From NCBI GenBank assembly GCA_023055425.1, contig JALGPY010000002.1, forward strand, positions 115,332,088 through 115,396,087: DNA of 64,000 bases, read 5' to 3'. The DNA comes from Linanthus parryae (lineage: Eukaryota; Streptophyta; Magnoliopsida; Ericales; Polemoniaceae). The position numbers and the translations under genes are program-made. Positions 11,588-23,097 of this stretch are shown here, piece by piece; the first letter of the stretch is position 1, and each line of letters opens with the position of its first letter. The notes under the pieces are model-generated. The model saw only the letters and a list, made by a program, of their open reading frames with translations. It made no database searches and had not been told where the DNA came from.

Positions 11588-14245
11588 TTCTTTTTTTTGA
11601 GAAACCAGCTGCTTTTATAAAAGCTACGCAAAAACGGTTACATCGCTGTCAAGAAGAGATTTAGCTCATTCGGGCTCATTATAAAGCCAGACATACATGT
11701 TAGTTAGTGAGAGGCCACGTTTCGCGAACTCATGAGAAATTTTGTTGCTCGTGCGTCCAACGTGCTGAAAGATAATGTCCGCAAATTTCTCTGAAGCATC
11801 TTTGCATTCCTTGATGATCTGGTCAAAATCAGAATTTGGGTATCGCAAAGCTCCCTTCCTGAGTTGAGCTTGCGAATCAAATTAAGCACATCCGATTCGA
11901 TGATAATTTGTCTGTATCCTTGTTGTGTTGCTAGTTTAAGGGCTTCTAAGATACCTTGTGCTTCCTCTTAAATTGGTGACGATGTCATGGGAAGATGAGT
12001 GGCAAAACCCGCAAGAAATTTACCGTTATGATCCCGAAAAAGCGCTCCCGCCGATGCTGATCTGGTGGCTGCGACCCAAGTTCCATCGCTGCTGCATTTA
12101 ACCCAGTTTGGCGCTGGAGGGATCCAAGGGACGGGAATTTGTTGCACTGGTGGAGTTATCCTTTCTTGAGGTGGCCAAAACAGAGTTGAACTCTCCCACC
12201 GTTTTGCTAATTTGATCAGCAAGTTCAGTAGGAGTCTTCGATTTCCCATTAAACACTGATTGGTTTCTGTTAGCCCAGATGAGCCATACTGCGTTGCAAA
12301 AGATCTTTCGTTGCTTTGTGTCCAGTTCAGTAATCATCCTCAGGATCCAAGTAGTAACATCTCTAATCCATTTTTGAAGAAAGTTATCATCAAAAAACGT
12401 TTTCCACACCTGACTTGTGTGCCGACAGTGCATAAGGATGTGGGTGTTGCATTCCACTTTCAAACTACATAAAGTGCATATATGCATATCTTGTATTTTG
12501 TAGCCAATGAGTTGTTCCAAGCACGCCAAGTGGTATACAAACATTTATTTGGTATCTTGATCCTCCAAAGCATCTTTAACCATTCTCCAGAGCTGTTAGA
12601 ACTTGTTCCTTGGTGATGAGGGGTTGATTTTGTGTGCGCAGCAGTTCGTAACCCGACCTTGTAGAATAAGCTCCATCTTCATTGCAGTGCCAAACAATTC
12701 GGTCCGGTGTTGGGAGGAGGGGGATGTTAATCCTTTGATCTCCTGAACATCAACGTTAAGCAACACTGTTTTTGCTTTTGCGATGTCTCAATACCGTTAC
12801 TGCGAAATAAGCTCAGAAACACATAAGTTTGCAAAAGATGAATTAGTAACAATTGGTTTGAAAAGAGTGGGTCTTTTAAGCCAAGGATCGTGGAACACAC
12901 GAACTGCTTTTCCGTCTCCAATCTTCCATCTAATTCCACTGCGGATTAGCTCTTTGCTGCTTAAGATGCTTCTCCATGCGAAGGAAGCGTTTTGTTGGAC
13001 CTCAGCATCAAGAAATGTGAGAGTTTGGGTAGTTTTTACTTCTAAATACTCTGCTCGTAAGAGAATCTGAAGTCATCAGTCTCCACAACTGTTTTCCGAG
13101 CAGTGTGGTGTTGAAGTCTTTTTGATCCTTGAATCTGATTCCGCCTTGATCTTTGCTATCTTTCATTTTCTCCCAAGCTAACCAGTGGCCTCCTCTTTGT
13201 ACCTCCGCTTTACCCCACCAAAAATTGTTACATAGTGATTCTAGTTTATTGCACATAGAATCTGGAAGTCTGAAATAGTTCATTGTGTACACAGGGATAG
13301 ATTGGAGGACTGACTTTATCAAAATTTCCCTTCTTACAACCGAGAGGGCCGGCTTTTTCCATCCACGCAACTTATTAGCCACCTTCTCAGGAAGATTTTC
13401 GAAGCTACTTATTCTGTTTTTACCGACTGTGGTTGGAAGGCCCAAGTATTCTCATGACTTGAGGATTTCTTTACTCCCAGCAAGTGGCTAAGATCAGTTT
13501 GGAGCTGCTGATCAACATTAGAGGAGAAGACAACTGAAGATTTTCCAAATTTAACCATCTGACCAGAAGCCTTTCCGTATTTCAACAGTATCTCCTGAAT
13601 CTGTATAATCACTAGTTGTAGCTATGGAAAACAAAATACTATCATCAGCGAAAAAAAGATGAGAAATAATGGGGCCGCCCCTAGAGGCAGAGAGACCTGA
13701 AATCCTGTTCTGATCAACGATTGCTGAAAGAGAACGTGAAAGAGCTTCACTGCATAGGAGAAACAGATATGGGGACAGCGGACATCCTTGTCTGAGTCCC
13801 CTCTCGGGCACTACCCATCCTTTACTCTGGCCATCCACTGAAAACGAAAAAGGTTGATGTACGGATACAATCGCCAATGAGCTTGATCCAACCATTACTG
13901 AACCCCATTTTTAGCATCACTTGGTCAAGGAAGTTCCATTCAATCATGTCATACGCTTTCGCCATATCGAGTTTTAGGGCCATGAAACCTGTTCTCCCTT
14001 TCTTCCGGGTACGCATAGTGTGTAAGAACTCAAAAGCCGTTAATAGATTATCAGTTATCAATCTACCCAGGACAAAGGCCTTTGGTATTCTGATATAAGC
14101 AAATCTAGTACATGTTTCAGACGATTAGCTATCATTTTCGTCACACGCTTATAAATTACAGAGCATAAACTGATAGGACGGAGACCGCCGATTTTGAATA
14201 TTTCTGAAAAATTAATGTTTGAAGTAAAACTAAAAACCAATTAGC
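11588..14245 (-). pseudogene. LINE (non-LTR) retrotransposon, 5'-truncated, inactive
   Basis: Read on the minus strand, pieces occur in LINE ORF2 order. The RT starts at [20 protein letters not shown] (about 14140-14200). It continues with KLDMAKAYDMIEWNFL (about 13930-13980), RGLRQGCPLSPYLF and FFADDSILF (about 13640-13815). Next come the post-RT region (13008-13445, LRGWKKPALS and NNFWWG), a zf-RVT domain (about 12400-12540, CTLCSLKVECNTHILMHC) and a plant-type RNase H (about 11700-12110, VKCSSDGTW and IIIESDVLNLI). A T-run at 11587-11598 on the plus strand fits the poly-A tail. The endonuclease and ORF1 are missing, as usual after 5' truncation, and stops and frameshifts separate the domains. 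Confidence 0.88.
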
Positions 14246-16146
14246 AAATATCCATTTTCACTCGACCAAGAGTCCAGTTGTGATCATACATTCACATCTT
14301 GATATAAGAATGAATTAGTTATAAGAATTTTATGATTAATATTGGAGGCATCTTTTATTTTATTTGTTTATTATTTTAGACATAATTATTATACGACTTA
14401 AAGAACTATTATAACGATATTGCAATGCTGAATATAGTCTTATTTGAAACACTTATATTTTATTGAATCCACACTAGGCATCTTCAAAAATAAACTAAAT
14501 TTGTATTACTGTATTTGTGTGCCTCAATGTCAAATGTTATAATTTCTCAAAAAATTGTCAAATGGTATGTTAAATGTTTAAATAATAAACTATTATATCA
14601 AATAAATTTTGAAAAATGACAACTTTTAAAAACATAAGTCCATACTAAGCAATAAAGGGAAACAAGAATCAAGTAACCCTTTATCCGATTGTCGTTCATA
14701 TCATTATCTTCTTTCCATTCTCATAGTGCAAGACCAAACTGAAGATACTCATGCTTGGAATTACTCCAATAACCATGAGGTCACTGTGAAATGTGCATAG
14801 ACCATTTATGCATCTGCGGATAGAGCTCCAAAATCAACTGCTACACATATCCCCTTTCTTGATCCCTCATGGGCCTCTTTCTCTTGGAAAACTTTTTGAA
14901 ATACAAAAATCTCACAAAAGCTTAAACTCATTCTATGATTTAAACTCACTAATCCCTTCCTACTCTTAACAAATTACATACAAAATTTCTTAACATTCTC
15001 TGTGCCCTCTGTGTAAATTCAGTACTGAAACTCTTACGCGTCTCTTTTTTCCACTGCCCTTTTTTTGCAAGCCGGCTTTGGAGAGCTATAAGAATCCATA
15101 TCACTAATGGCTCAGATCACCTGACAAATTGGGTTATGCCTCGGATATATAAAAGCCATTTTTGGATGTCACGGATCTCTGCAACCATTTGGACTCTTTG
15201 AAAAAATAGAAAGAAAAAAAAAAAAAATTAGAGATGAAAATGCAAATCTCCAACCAAATTTTCAGAAAGTTAAGCACTCAGCTCACAATATCATTGCAGC
15301 ATACGTGACTCCCGAAAATATTGCATATCCAACCTCTATATGGATCAGATGACATGATCACATCACTCCTCAAGGAAGAGCTTCTAAATTGTGCATCATT
15401 CATAAACAAAAGCTGCAAATTCAGGCTACTACCCTTTTGGGAATGGCTATCATGCAGAATCAATACTTTGTCCATACTACAAATCCTCAGCACATATGCG
15501 ATAAGGCTCTGGGAGATATTTTACATCTATTTCTTCTTCAACATTACTATCATATTGGTATTTACACTAATCGTGAAGATCTATTTCAGCAACTGAGACA
15601 AGAGAACCGATTCCGCAGCAGCCTATTCACATATGTCACTCTGGATCATCTTTGCAGCAGCACATGCAGGATCTCTAGCCCCCAAGGATGAACCCAGGGA
15701 TGAACACAAGGATGAGCTCTACACTAAGTTGCAGAATTCCAGAAATCACCAGCCATGATCAATGCAGAACAATCCTCTCCAGTTTCTATTGCCGGCAACT
15801 CCTCTCCTCCACAGTAGAAGCATTTGGAGTCGGTACTGCTGTGTTCGTCTCACCAAAATCATGATCTGAAACTTTTCTTTGTCATGAACAATTACTTGCC
15901 TATTGATGGTTGGTTTTGGTTGAATTTTTTGACATGTTATCTCGTTTGTATAAAGTCGTATTTCTAGCTTGATCTCGTTGTAGTTACGAATTTTTAACCC
16001 TTTGCTAATTTTTATTTTGTTTTTACCAACGTTTTATTTTAAATTACAGATAAATATAATTTTAATTTTTGATTAAATTTGATCAATATACTTGTCACGT
16101 TTGTGCCATCATAATAAAAATTGGCAAATGGATAAAAATTAAAAGC
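14246..16146. other. AT-rich intergenic region, no recognised gene
   Basis: I see no conserved domain. A poly-A tract lies at about 15217-15229. The longest ORF (15389-15691, plus) has no family resemblance and is best regarded as chance. Confidence 0.5.
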
Positions 16147-16168
16147 ATATATATATATATATATATAT
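16147..16168. repeat. (AT)11 microsatellite
   Basis: Uninterrupted AT dinucleotides directly beside the left terminal inverted repeat of the element at 16169-19910. Confidence 0.95.
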
Positions 16169-16350
16169 GGACAAATGACACAAGCCTATATGCAGTTTAC
16201 ACTTAATGACGCTAAACCTCTACCACTTTCAATTTACATATAAATCTCCTGCAGTTTGACTTTTGGTACAAATAGCCGCAATCCACTAACGGAGTTATCA
16301 GAATCTAACGGAATTAAGGGCAACAATACTTCACAAAAAAACATATTTAA
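16169..16350 (+). repeat. Left terminal inverted repeat
   Basis: Inverted match to about 19736-19910; the best block is tttggtacaaata near 16262-16275. Confidence 0.7.
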
Positions 16351-16639
16351 TCTTTATTATTTTGTTGATAAATAAATGATTTTATGTAAATAAACTATTA
16401 AACCAAATATAAATGATTTTATATTTTTGCCCCTACACAAAATTCAGACAAAAGAAAAAAAGGAAAATAAATCTAAAAAATATTATTGATGGGTATTTAC
16501 TATGTAGTCATCCACAACCGATCGAAGGAAGGATAAAACATCAATTTACAATCCGAGTGAATTGTAGTGAATTGTGCTACCAAGATTCGTGCTCGAGGGC
16601 CTCCAGACAAGCACCATCAAATTTCTTCATATCACCGGC

Positions 16640-19256
16640 TGCAACAACCCGCTTATCCGGCTCGGACAAGACCGGGAGGGCGATGCTAAAAGAATTGGCG
16701 GACATCGAAAGCATAACCTCGATATATTTACATTACTATTAAACATACACACGAGTCTTTATATATTACAAGCGTCTTTAAGTACTACGGTACTACACTA
16801 GCGTACTAGATTATTTCTGGAGAACTATCATTCCATGTGAGTCTCGAACCCCTCTACTCCGTAGTCCCCATCTCCTAGACCTACGGTGGGAAGGAAACAA
16901 GAACCGCAGTTTGAAAGTGAGCAAAGAAATACTGAGTGAGCAACACCCAAGCATGTAAACATGGAAGGAGATAATTTATAATAACTTAGGAAAACACAAT
17001 AGAAGTAAAAGACAATTGAATTATAGGACATTCTCAAGTTATATTAAGAAATGTTCAATAACAAGTATTTAATCCATAACCAATATCAAATTCTGAAATT
17101 CTTTACATCAGTCACAGTAATCCAACTTGCATAATTAAATGTCCAAATCAGAAGATACCATTTTACTCATGAGTTATACGGGGAAAATCCAACGAAACTT
17201 ATCAAATATATCCCATCACAAGCTACCAAGACATTAAGTGTCGACACCCCTCTAACATGGTTATTGCACCCAGAAGAATTGAGTACAAGGAGCGAACCCA
17301 TATGGAATTGCAGTCGGGCTAAATAATATTGGGTCGTGAGGCCACCAAATTTGACTAAGGAATTCAGACGACGTTCCTCACACAAATCTGTACACTTTAA
17401 ATTGTTACGCATTATTATCTTCATGTGACAATTTCGAGAAAACATAACCAAACTCAAGTAAAGAATGTGAAGCAAAAAACACATTTTGAGACCCATGAAT
17501 TCATGTTTAGACACGAAAGAAGCTAGGCACTCAAGGATTGGCATGTATACTCGCCTCGATCCTTAGCAAATGACATGTATAAGCTCCTAGAAGTACACGT
17601 AACCCTCGTCTACGAAACTGTCTCCTACAATTACCAATTTCTAATTACAACAATTTTACGTTTAGTAAATAATGCACTGATCCTATATAGATGCTTGCTA
17701 GGTATAATACTAAGTCCATCCGCAATTATCTTAATATACCAATTTTCAAGTGGTACACTCACGCGTCGAACATATGCTCTACATGCACATGATTCTGAAT
17801 GTCACTAATAAACATATATTGATGTTTAATATCACAAATAAGTCACACATAATCCATGGAGAGGCAGTAACTCATGTTTTCAAAAAACTAAAATAAGAGA
17901 GTTCAATTTTGGACATATTTGTGGCCCTCAATTTTGAGCCCTAATAAACATATCCAAACATCTCCTAAAATCATGAAATAAATTTAGGATAAACCTACAT
18001 GTGTCTAATTTTAGGAACTTCAAGAAAATCATGCATAGCTATTATAAACTCAAGTTACTAAATAAATAAACACTGCTGCGCAGAGACGAGTTTGTCAGAA
18101 ACTTTAAACTTTTAGAGGTCATTACTACCATTTTGAGAATAGCAATAATGCCAATCTTTTTCATAATTAATCCTCAATGAGTCTAGTTTCAAAAAAATAA
18201 ATATGAGATGAAAAAAAGTTCTAAAAATAGGGTTTTAAAGAAAAATGACAAGACTGGTCTAGAAACAGAGTTTCAGAAAACATGCAATTAGAATGAGCTT
18301 ATCTCCCTAACCACAAAGGCTATGGATTTATTTTTTTCTCAAAATAACCATGTCTGATTCTAGTTTCAAAATATACAAGATTCAAAAATTTCACAGAAAC
18401 AAAATTTGGACATAATCCATTTTCACAAGCTGGTCAGATTGTATCAACATGCAACTTTTCAAAAATCAACAAAAATTGTTCTAGTAGTTCATGCAACTTA
18501 AGAAGAGTTTATTTTCACCCAAATAACATCATTTCAGACATAAAATAAGGTTTTTACATGCTCTTGACTCATATTATCAAAACTCTCGTGAGATAAAAAT
18601 GCAAAGAAGAAGACATTCACAACATGCATGTGGGTTTCTAGTGCGAGCTTCATAAAATAGTGTAACTTTTGAAGTCAAACACATGATCTAACCATGGAAA
18701 TGAAGAATCAAACATGGAAGTGAAGAAATCTAAGATGAAGTTTCAGAAATTCAAGTTAAACCAAGACTAGAAGAAAGTTTACCACAAGATTCAAGAACAT
18801 GGTGAGGAAGAGAGCGGAATTGGCCTTCAATGTTTGAGAAGAATGGTGGAAAACTCCCCTCCATGATCATAATATGCTTGGACTCAATTTTGTCATGATT
18901 TGGAGACTAGAAAATGAAGTTTTGGCGGAGTTTTGTGGAGGGCAAGCTTCTAAATCGGGAATGAAGTTTGTGGAGAGAGAAGAGGTCTTATTTGAGTGTT
19001 CATGAGGAGAAAAAGATGTGAAGAAATGAGAGGACTAAAGAAAGAGTGATGGAGATGATGGGGTTGATGAAACAAGAGAATATATGCGTACATACATAGA
19101 TTGATGAACTAGACATCTCTTATTTTAATGAGGTTCACCAAAGTAGTGGAATAATGACTTGAGAGTAAATAATCAAGAGATGAATTGTTAGTTGAGGTAG
19201 GAAGAAGCCAAAAGTTGAGGGGTGGACAAAGAAATTCTTAATTACTAGCTAACACA
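16640..19256 (-). repeat. Solo-LTR-like segment (chromovirus-like), inside the TIR element
   Basis: On the minus strand the segment runs TGTGTTAGC to GGGTTGTTGCA, so it has TG and CA ends. It contains a pyrimidine-rich leader (about 18860-19080) and transcript-like DNA. Its final ~150 bases (agcatcgccctcccggtctt, gagccggataagcgggttg) resemble the LTR ends of plant Ty3/gypsy chromoviruses of the Del/Tekay kind as I remember them. There is no PBS or pol, and no convincing 5-bp duplication (left flank CCGGC, right flank A-rich). The minus-strand ORF 17167-17544 lies within it and is probably not a gene. Confidence 0.42.
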
Positions 19257-19299
19257 AAAAAGATAAAAAATACCAAATAATTCCTAATAAAATACTATG

Positions 19300-19640
19300 T
19301 CAAAAATGCACATTTAGAAAACCAAAGAAAACAAGTCAAGATTAAGTTTGAAGTATATCGGCGGTCTCTCGTAGCTCTCTCTCTCTCTCCTTCTCTCTCC
19401 CAGTCTCCAATCCGAATAATGCTGAAGAACCTTTCAAATCCCAGATCGAACACTTCACAGATCCAGGCGTTGGTGACTGGAATTTTGACGGGAAACCTCC
19501 ATCTCCTCTGATCTTCTTCTGTTTTTTTTGTAATTGGTTTGAGATTTGATCCTAGTCTGGAATTTAGAGCCTTGTTATGGTTACCTATGGTGTCAGTAGT
19601 TTTAGACTCTTGAGTCCATGAGAAATGAAATACGGCTTCC
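19300..19640 (+). other. Exon-like, possibly captured sequence inside the TIR element
   Basis: A CT-rich tract (about 19373-19400) is followed by ATGCTGAAGAACC and GC-richer DNA than its surroundings, resembling a plant 5' UTR and short coding start. The frame is short and I do not recognise the product. Gene-fragment capture is known for Mutator-like elements, but here it is only a suggestion. Confidence 0.25.
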
Positions 19641-19735
19641 ATTAATTGTTCATATCAGAAATATATTTTTAATAATTTATTCATATAACATCATTTATTT
19701 TTAACATTTTTATTGTATTTACAAAATAATAAATA

Positions 19736-19910
19736 ATAAATATGGATTTTATGTGAAAATACTTTTTTGCCCTTATCTCCATTAGATTTCGGCATGGATT
19801 GAGGTTATTTGTACCAAAAATCAAACTGCATATGACTTTTTATGCTAATTGAAAGTGATGGAGGTTTATGTCACTAAGTGAAAATTGCATATAGGTTTAG
19901 TGTCATTCGT
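19736..19910 (-). repeat. Right terminal inverted repeat
   Basis: Reverse-complement match to 16169-16350, including tttgtaccaaaaatcaaact near 19810-19829. Confidence 0.7.
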
Positions 19911-20030
19911 TCTCTCGCTCTCTCTCTTTATATATAGAGCTAATTGTTAAATATTATAAAAAATAATAGGGTACAACCAGTTGAGTCACCAATTCAACTG
20001 ATTAAACTTTAAACCAGTGTCTCACTAGTT

Positions 20031-20083
20031 TAATGACCGGTTCAATTTTAAATTTTTTTGTCTTAAAGTCTCAAACCTTGGTG
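20031..20083 (+). repeat. 53-bp direct repeat, copy 1
   Basis: taatgaccggttcaatttta through caaaccttggtg. An imperfect second copy in the same orientation is at 20787-20839; the ~700 bp between them is MITE-like, AT-rich DNA. Confidence 0.55.
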
Positions 20084-20365
20084 CCTGATTGCAAACTGAA
20101 ATTTTAATCACTTTTGATTAAAGTCAGTTATTTTAATTAATTTTGTTTGTTACATTGTTTTACTATTCCAATGAAATCTATTTTGAACCAATAATCTGCA
20201 GATTATTTAATCTCAAATTTTAAAATTTTTCTCACATTCTGCAGATTTTAAGCGTATATCAAACATCTTTAGAAATTTATACTATTTCAAATTATCTGCC
20301 AATTTATTTTTCTCAAAAAATATTCAGCAGATTATTTAGATTTTCAGTTGGTACCAAACATGCCG

Positions 20366-20755
20366 TAGAGCTTGTTTAGTATCCGTTTAAAAACCCAAAA
20401 AAAAAATGTGAAAAAAAGTGCTGAAAAAAACACGTTTAATAGCAGAATAAAAAAAATTGTTTGTTATCCGTTTAAAAACATTGTTTAAAATCAAAGTCAC
20501 ATTTGGCAACATTACTAAATGTAATGTTAATTTGCTTGAATATCACTTTTACGTACAATGCCGACATATATTTGATATTTTTTGTACCTAATCATAGTTG
20601 AAAATGTCTTTAAACACCATTAGTACAAAGAAAAAAACACAACATTTGCTATTTTGTAACATATTTTTATTTTTAGAAATGCAAAAAAAAAAAAAAAAAA
20701 AAAAACACATACATATCAAATGAGTTTAAAAAAAACACTTGCCAAACATGCACTT
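20366..20755. mobile_element. Possible MITE with poly-A stretch
   Basis: The left end agcttgtttagta is loosely inverted at the right end (reverse complement aagtgcatgtttggcaag). The interior is AT-rich, with a 23-A run at 20683-20705. Ends of the type cTTGTTTGGtA are common in plant MITEs. The target duplication is unclear. Confidence 0.35.
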
Positions 20756-20786
20756 ATTGGTTCAGTTTTTAAAATTTGAACACTGT

Positions 20787-20839
20787 TAAATGACTGGTTC
20801 AGTTTTTAATATTTTGGTCTAAAATCTCAACCCTTGGTG
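20787..20839 (+). repeat. 53-bp direct repeat, copy 2
   Basis: taaatgactggttcagtttt through caacccttggtg, an imperfect copy of 20031-20083. Confidence 0.55.
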
Positions 20840-20927
20840 GTGGTGGAACACGTCGTCTTTGTACTATGCCAGGTTCTTCCCCAATTTTTAACATTCGAGT
20901 TTTTCCGCGCTTAAATTGCCGCGGTAA

Positions 20928-20935
20928 ATTCCCGC
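20928..20935 (+). promoter_or_regulatory. Possible E2F-type site upstream of the HMG-box gene
   Basis: attcccgc fits the degenerate plant E2F consensus WTTSSCSS, 140 bases before the start codon and inside a short GC-rich patch (20903-20938) of otherwise AT-rich DNA. A single match to a short consensus is weak evidence. Confidence 0.3.
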
Positions 20936-21074
20936 GCCATGAAAATTGTTTTGCCTCTTAATCCAAAATTTAACAGCAATCAAAAGAAATAAATGAAATT
21001 CCATTTTGTCACTGCGTGTTACCAGATGAAGTGAAGTTGCGGAGTCATCGTCGCTCATCAAGTCGTTCCTGTCA

Positions 21075-23097
21075 ATGGCTAATCCGACCCGGACCCGCAA
21101 GAGGGTCCACGCCGTCCGTCGTGCCTCCGACGGCAGCGCCTTCCAGAACTGGTACTCCCTCTATTCTCACTTGTCAATGTACTTGGAATATTTTTGCTTC
21201 TCGGTGTTTTTTCAATTGAACCGCTCAATGTCGATTTGACGACAAATCTTGCAGTGAGCACTGTGGCGTTTCTGTGGCGGTTGCTCTGATAGACATGCAC
21301 AAATGCGAGCCCAGAAAGGATGTGAAGAGATTAAAAATTCAAAACCAAAAGGTCGAGAGTGACACCGAGAGGTTTCGGGAGCAACCCAGATCGCCCTTTC
21401 GATTCTTTATGTAAAGTTACTTTTCTCAGTACCCCTCTGTACTTTTTTGGATTTTTGGAATTTCGGGTTCGATTTTGATTCCAGAAATGCCTTATTCTTT
21501 TGTGCCAGGGAAAGTTTTGCCAAGACTTTTGAGGGTGGAGATGAAATTGAATGCGATAGGTTAGGGTTCAAGATATGGAAGATCATGACGAAAGAGGTAT
21601 CACAAGTAATTGGGATTCCTGTAGTATGGTACCCGGATTTTGTAATGTCACATATCAGGATTTTTGCTTCTTGTGTGTTGTCTTACTGCAAGTAATATAC
21701 ATATCTATGTTAGAATTTGTGTCATTTGTTTGATTTGTCACCATGGCAAAACTGCCGGTGTTTTAACAGTTCCATGAAGAGAAACATTCCATAGTTTTTG
21801 TTTCCGTTCCTGTTTTCCATGTGAAATGTAAATAACTTTGCGTGTAAATGTATGCTCCTTGATAGTATCGGGCACTCAGGGTTCTCAAGAGGGCCAAATA
21901 TGTTTTTTGTCAATTGCAAGTTCAATGAGCTTTATTGGTTTGTTTGGCTGAATGATTAGGAAAAGCGCCCTTATGTCGTCAAAGCTGAAAAGGTGAACTC
22001 GGCCTACACCAAAGCTTTGCTTGATGAGGTTAAAGACATGTCATGGGTATCTTCCTATCTCAATAGCTTTTGTGTGTCTTGTCTTCTTGATGTTGAAATA
22101 ATTAGCTCCTCACTCGTCTTGGCAATATTTCCTATCAATTTGTTCTTCTTATCTATTATATGAAAATGAGTAGAAGAGAATGTCTAAATAAGTAGTATAT
22201 GACTTTGACTTCCTATACCTAGTTGAATTGATTATAAGTGTCTTTGTGACTAAGACTCGAGTTCAGCTTATATTTCGAATTGCAGGCCTTAAGTCCTTAC
22301 ACCAAAACCAAAAGTAGAAATGAAAATAAAAGAATCATCGGGTCATGAAAATAAAAGAATTTGTTGGTTCTTCGAGGCTTTTAGCTGATGAGCATGCTCA
22401 TGGTAGCTAGTGGTTTCGCTGTCCACTCATATATATGGAATGTACATCATTAAATAGGAAATTAGTATCAGTTCTCTAATACTATTATCAATTGGCACTT
22501 GGCAGTCCTCTTTAATGTCCAACTAGTACCTTTGAAATGTTTCAGAAGCATAGTCTTTAGGGTCAATGACAGAGGTCAGTGCATTCTTTCTGCTACAAAA
22601 CAACCATTTGATTACTGGGATCACACTAAAACCTGTTTTTTTCTGATAAACAACTGTCATCAGTTTTGAAATTGAACGTTGAAGGTCAGGTAGCTCTAAT
22701 TCTCTACCGAAACTAGGTTATATCAGTATGTTTAAGCTGAAAGTTTCACAGAGCACTGGTATAGTTTGACATCTAGAAGGAAGATTTTCAAACCTTGATA
22801 TCAATACTGTATTATACTGCAAGAGTGTTAACATCTAGTTGTTTCGTCATTTCTTTACGCAAACGTACTCTGAAAATGTCATTGCTCTAGGTAAATGATG
22901 AGGCAGATTCAGCTGAGGTTGGGAAGTTTGATGAGGTATGTCTTGTACTTTGACCATTGGCTGAGCATCTTTGTTTCTACTAGTATTGTTTGTCCTAATG
23001 CGGTTACATATTAATGTCTTCGCGTTGTTAACAGAGATATGAAGAAGACCCATATTTTGAAGACTCTTATAGCACGTACAGCTGCGAAAGCTTCTAG
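21075..23097 (+). CDS. HMG-box chromatin protein, small HMGB7-like form, 171 residues in six exons
   Basis: Exons by reading: 21075-21151, 21255-21410, 21509-21596, 21960-22046, 22891-22935, 23035-23097. All introns are GT-AG and the phases join cleanly into 516 bases with a TAG stop. The basic N-terminus (MANPTRTRKRVHAVRR) is followed by DGSAF and a zinc-binding-like C26-x2-C29...H41-x-C43 cluster. A short HMG box occupies about residues 70-127 (PRSPFRFFM, W101, KRPYVVKAEKVNSAY). The C-terminal tail (137-171) is rich in Asp, Glu and Tyr. Plant HMGB proteins bind DNA non-specifically and bend it in the nucleus. The DGSAF plus Cys/His N-terminus resembles the HMGB6/HMGB7-type proteins from memory. 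Every exon is open, so the gene looks functional. Confidence 0.83.

Larger units (their letters stand above)
16169..19910. mobile_element. Element with long terminal inverted repeats (MULE-like or foldback), carrying an insertion
   Basis: The left end, 16169 to about 16350, is matched in reverse complement by about 19736-19910. Shared blocks include aatgacac, cctatatgcag/a, ctttcaatt, gcagtttga, ttttggtacaaata and aagggcaa. The arms are about 75-80% alike by eye. Long, simple TIRs suggest a Mutator-like non-autonomous element; no transposase is visible. Most of the interior (16640-19256) looks like a later LTR insertion, leaving an original element of about 1.1 kb. Target duplications could not be defined because both ends abut low-complexity DNA. 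Confidence 0.6.

Noticed and set aside
15389..15691. 100-codon ORF as a gene
   Set aside because: No family resemblance, no recognisable exon partners, and AT-rich surroundings; probably chance.
17167..17544. 125-codon minus-strand ORF as a gene
   Set aside because: It lies inside DNA that looks like an LTR leader, with no domain and no splice context.
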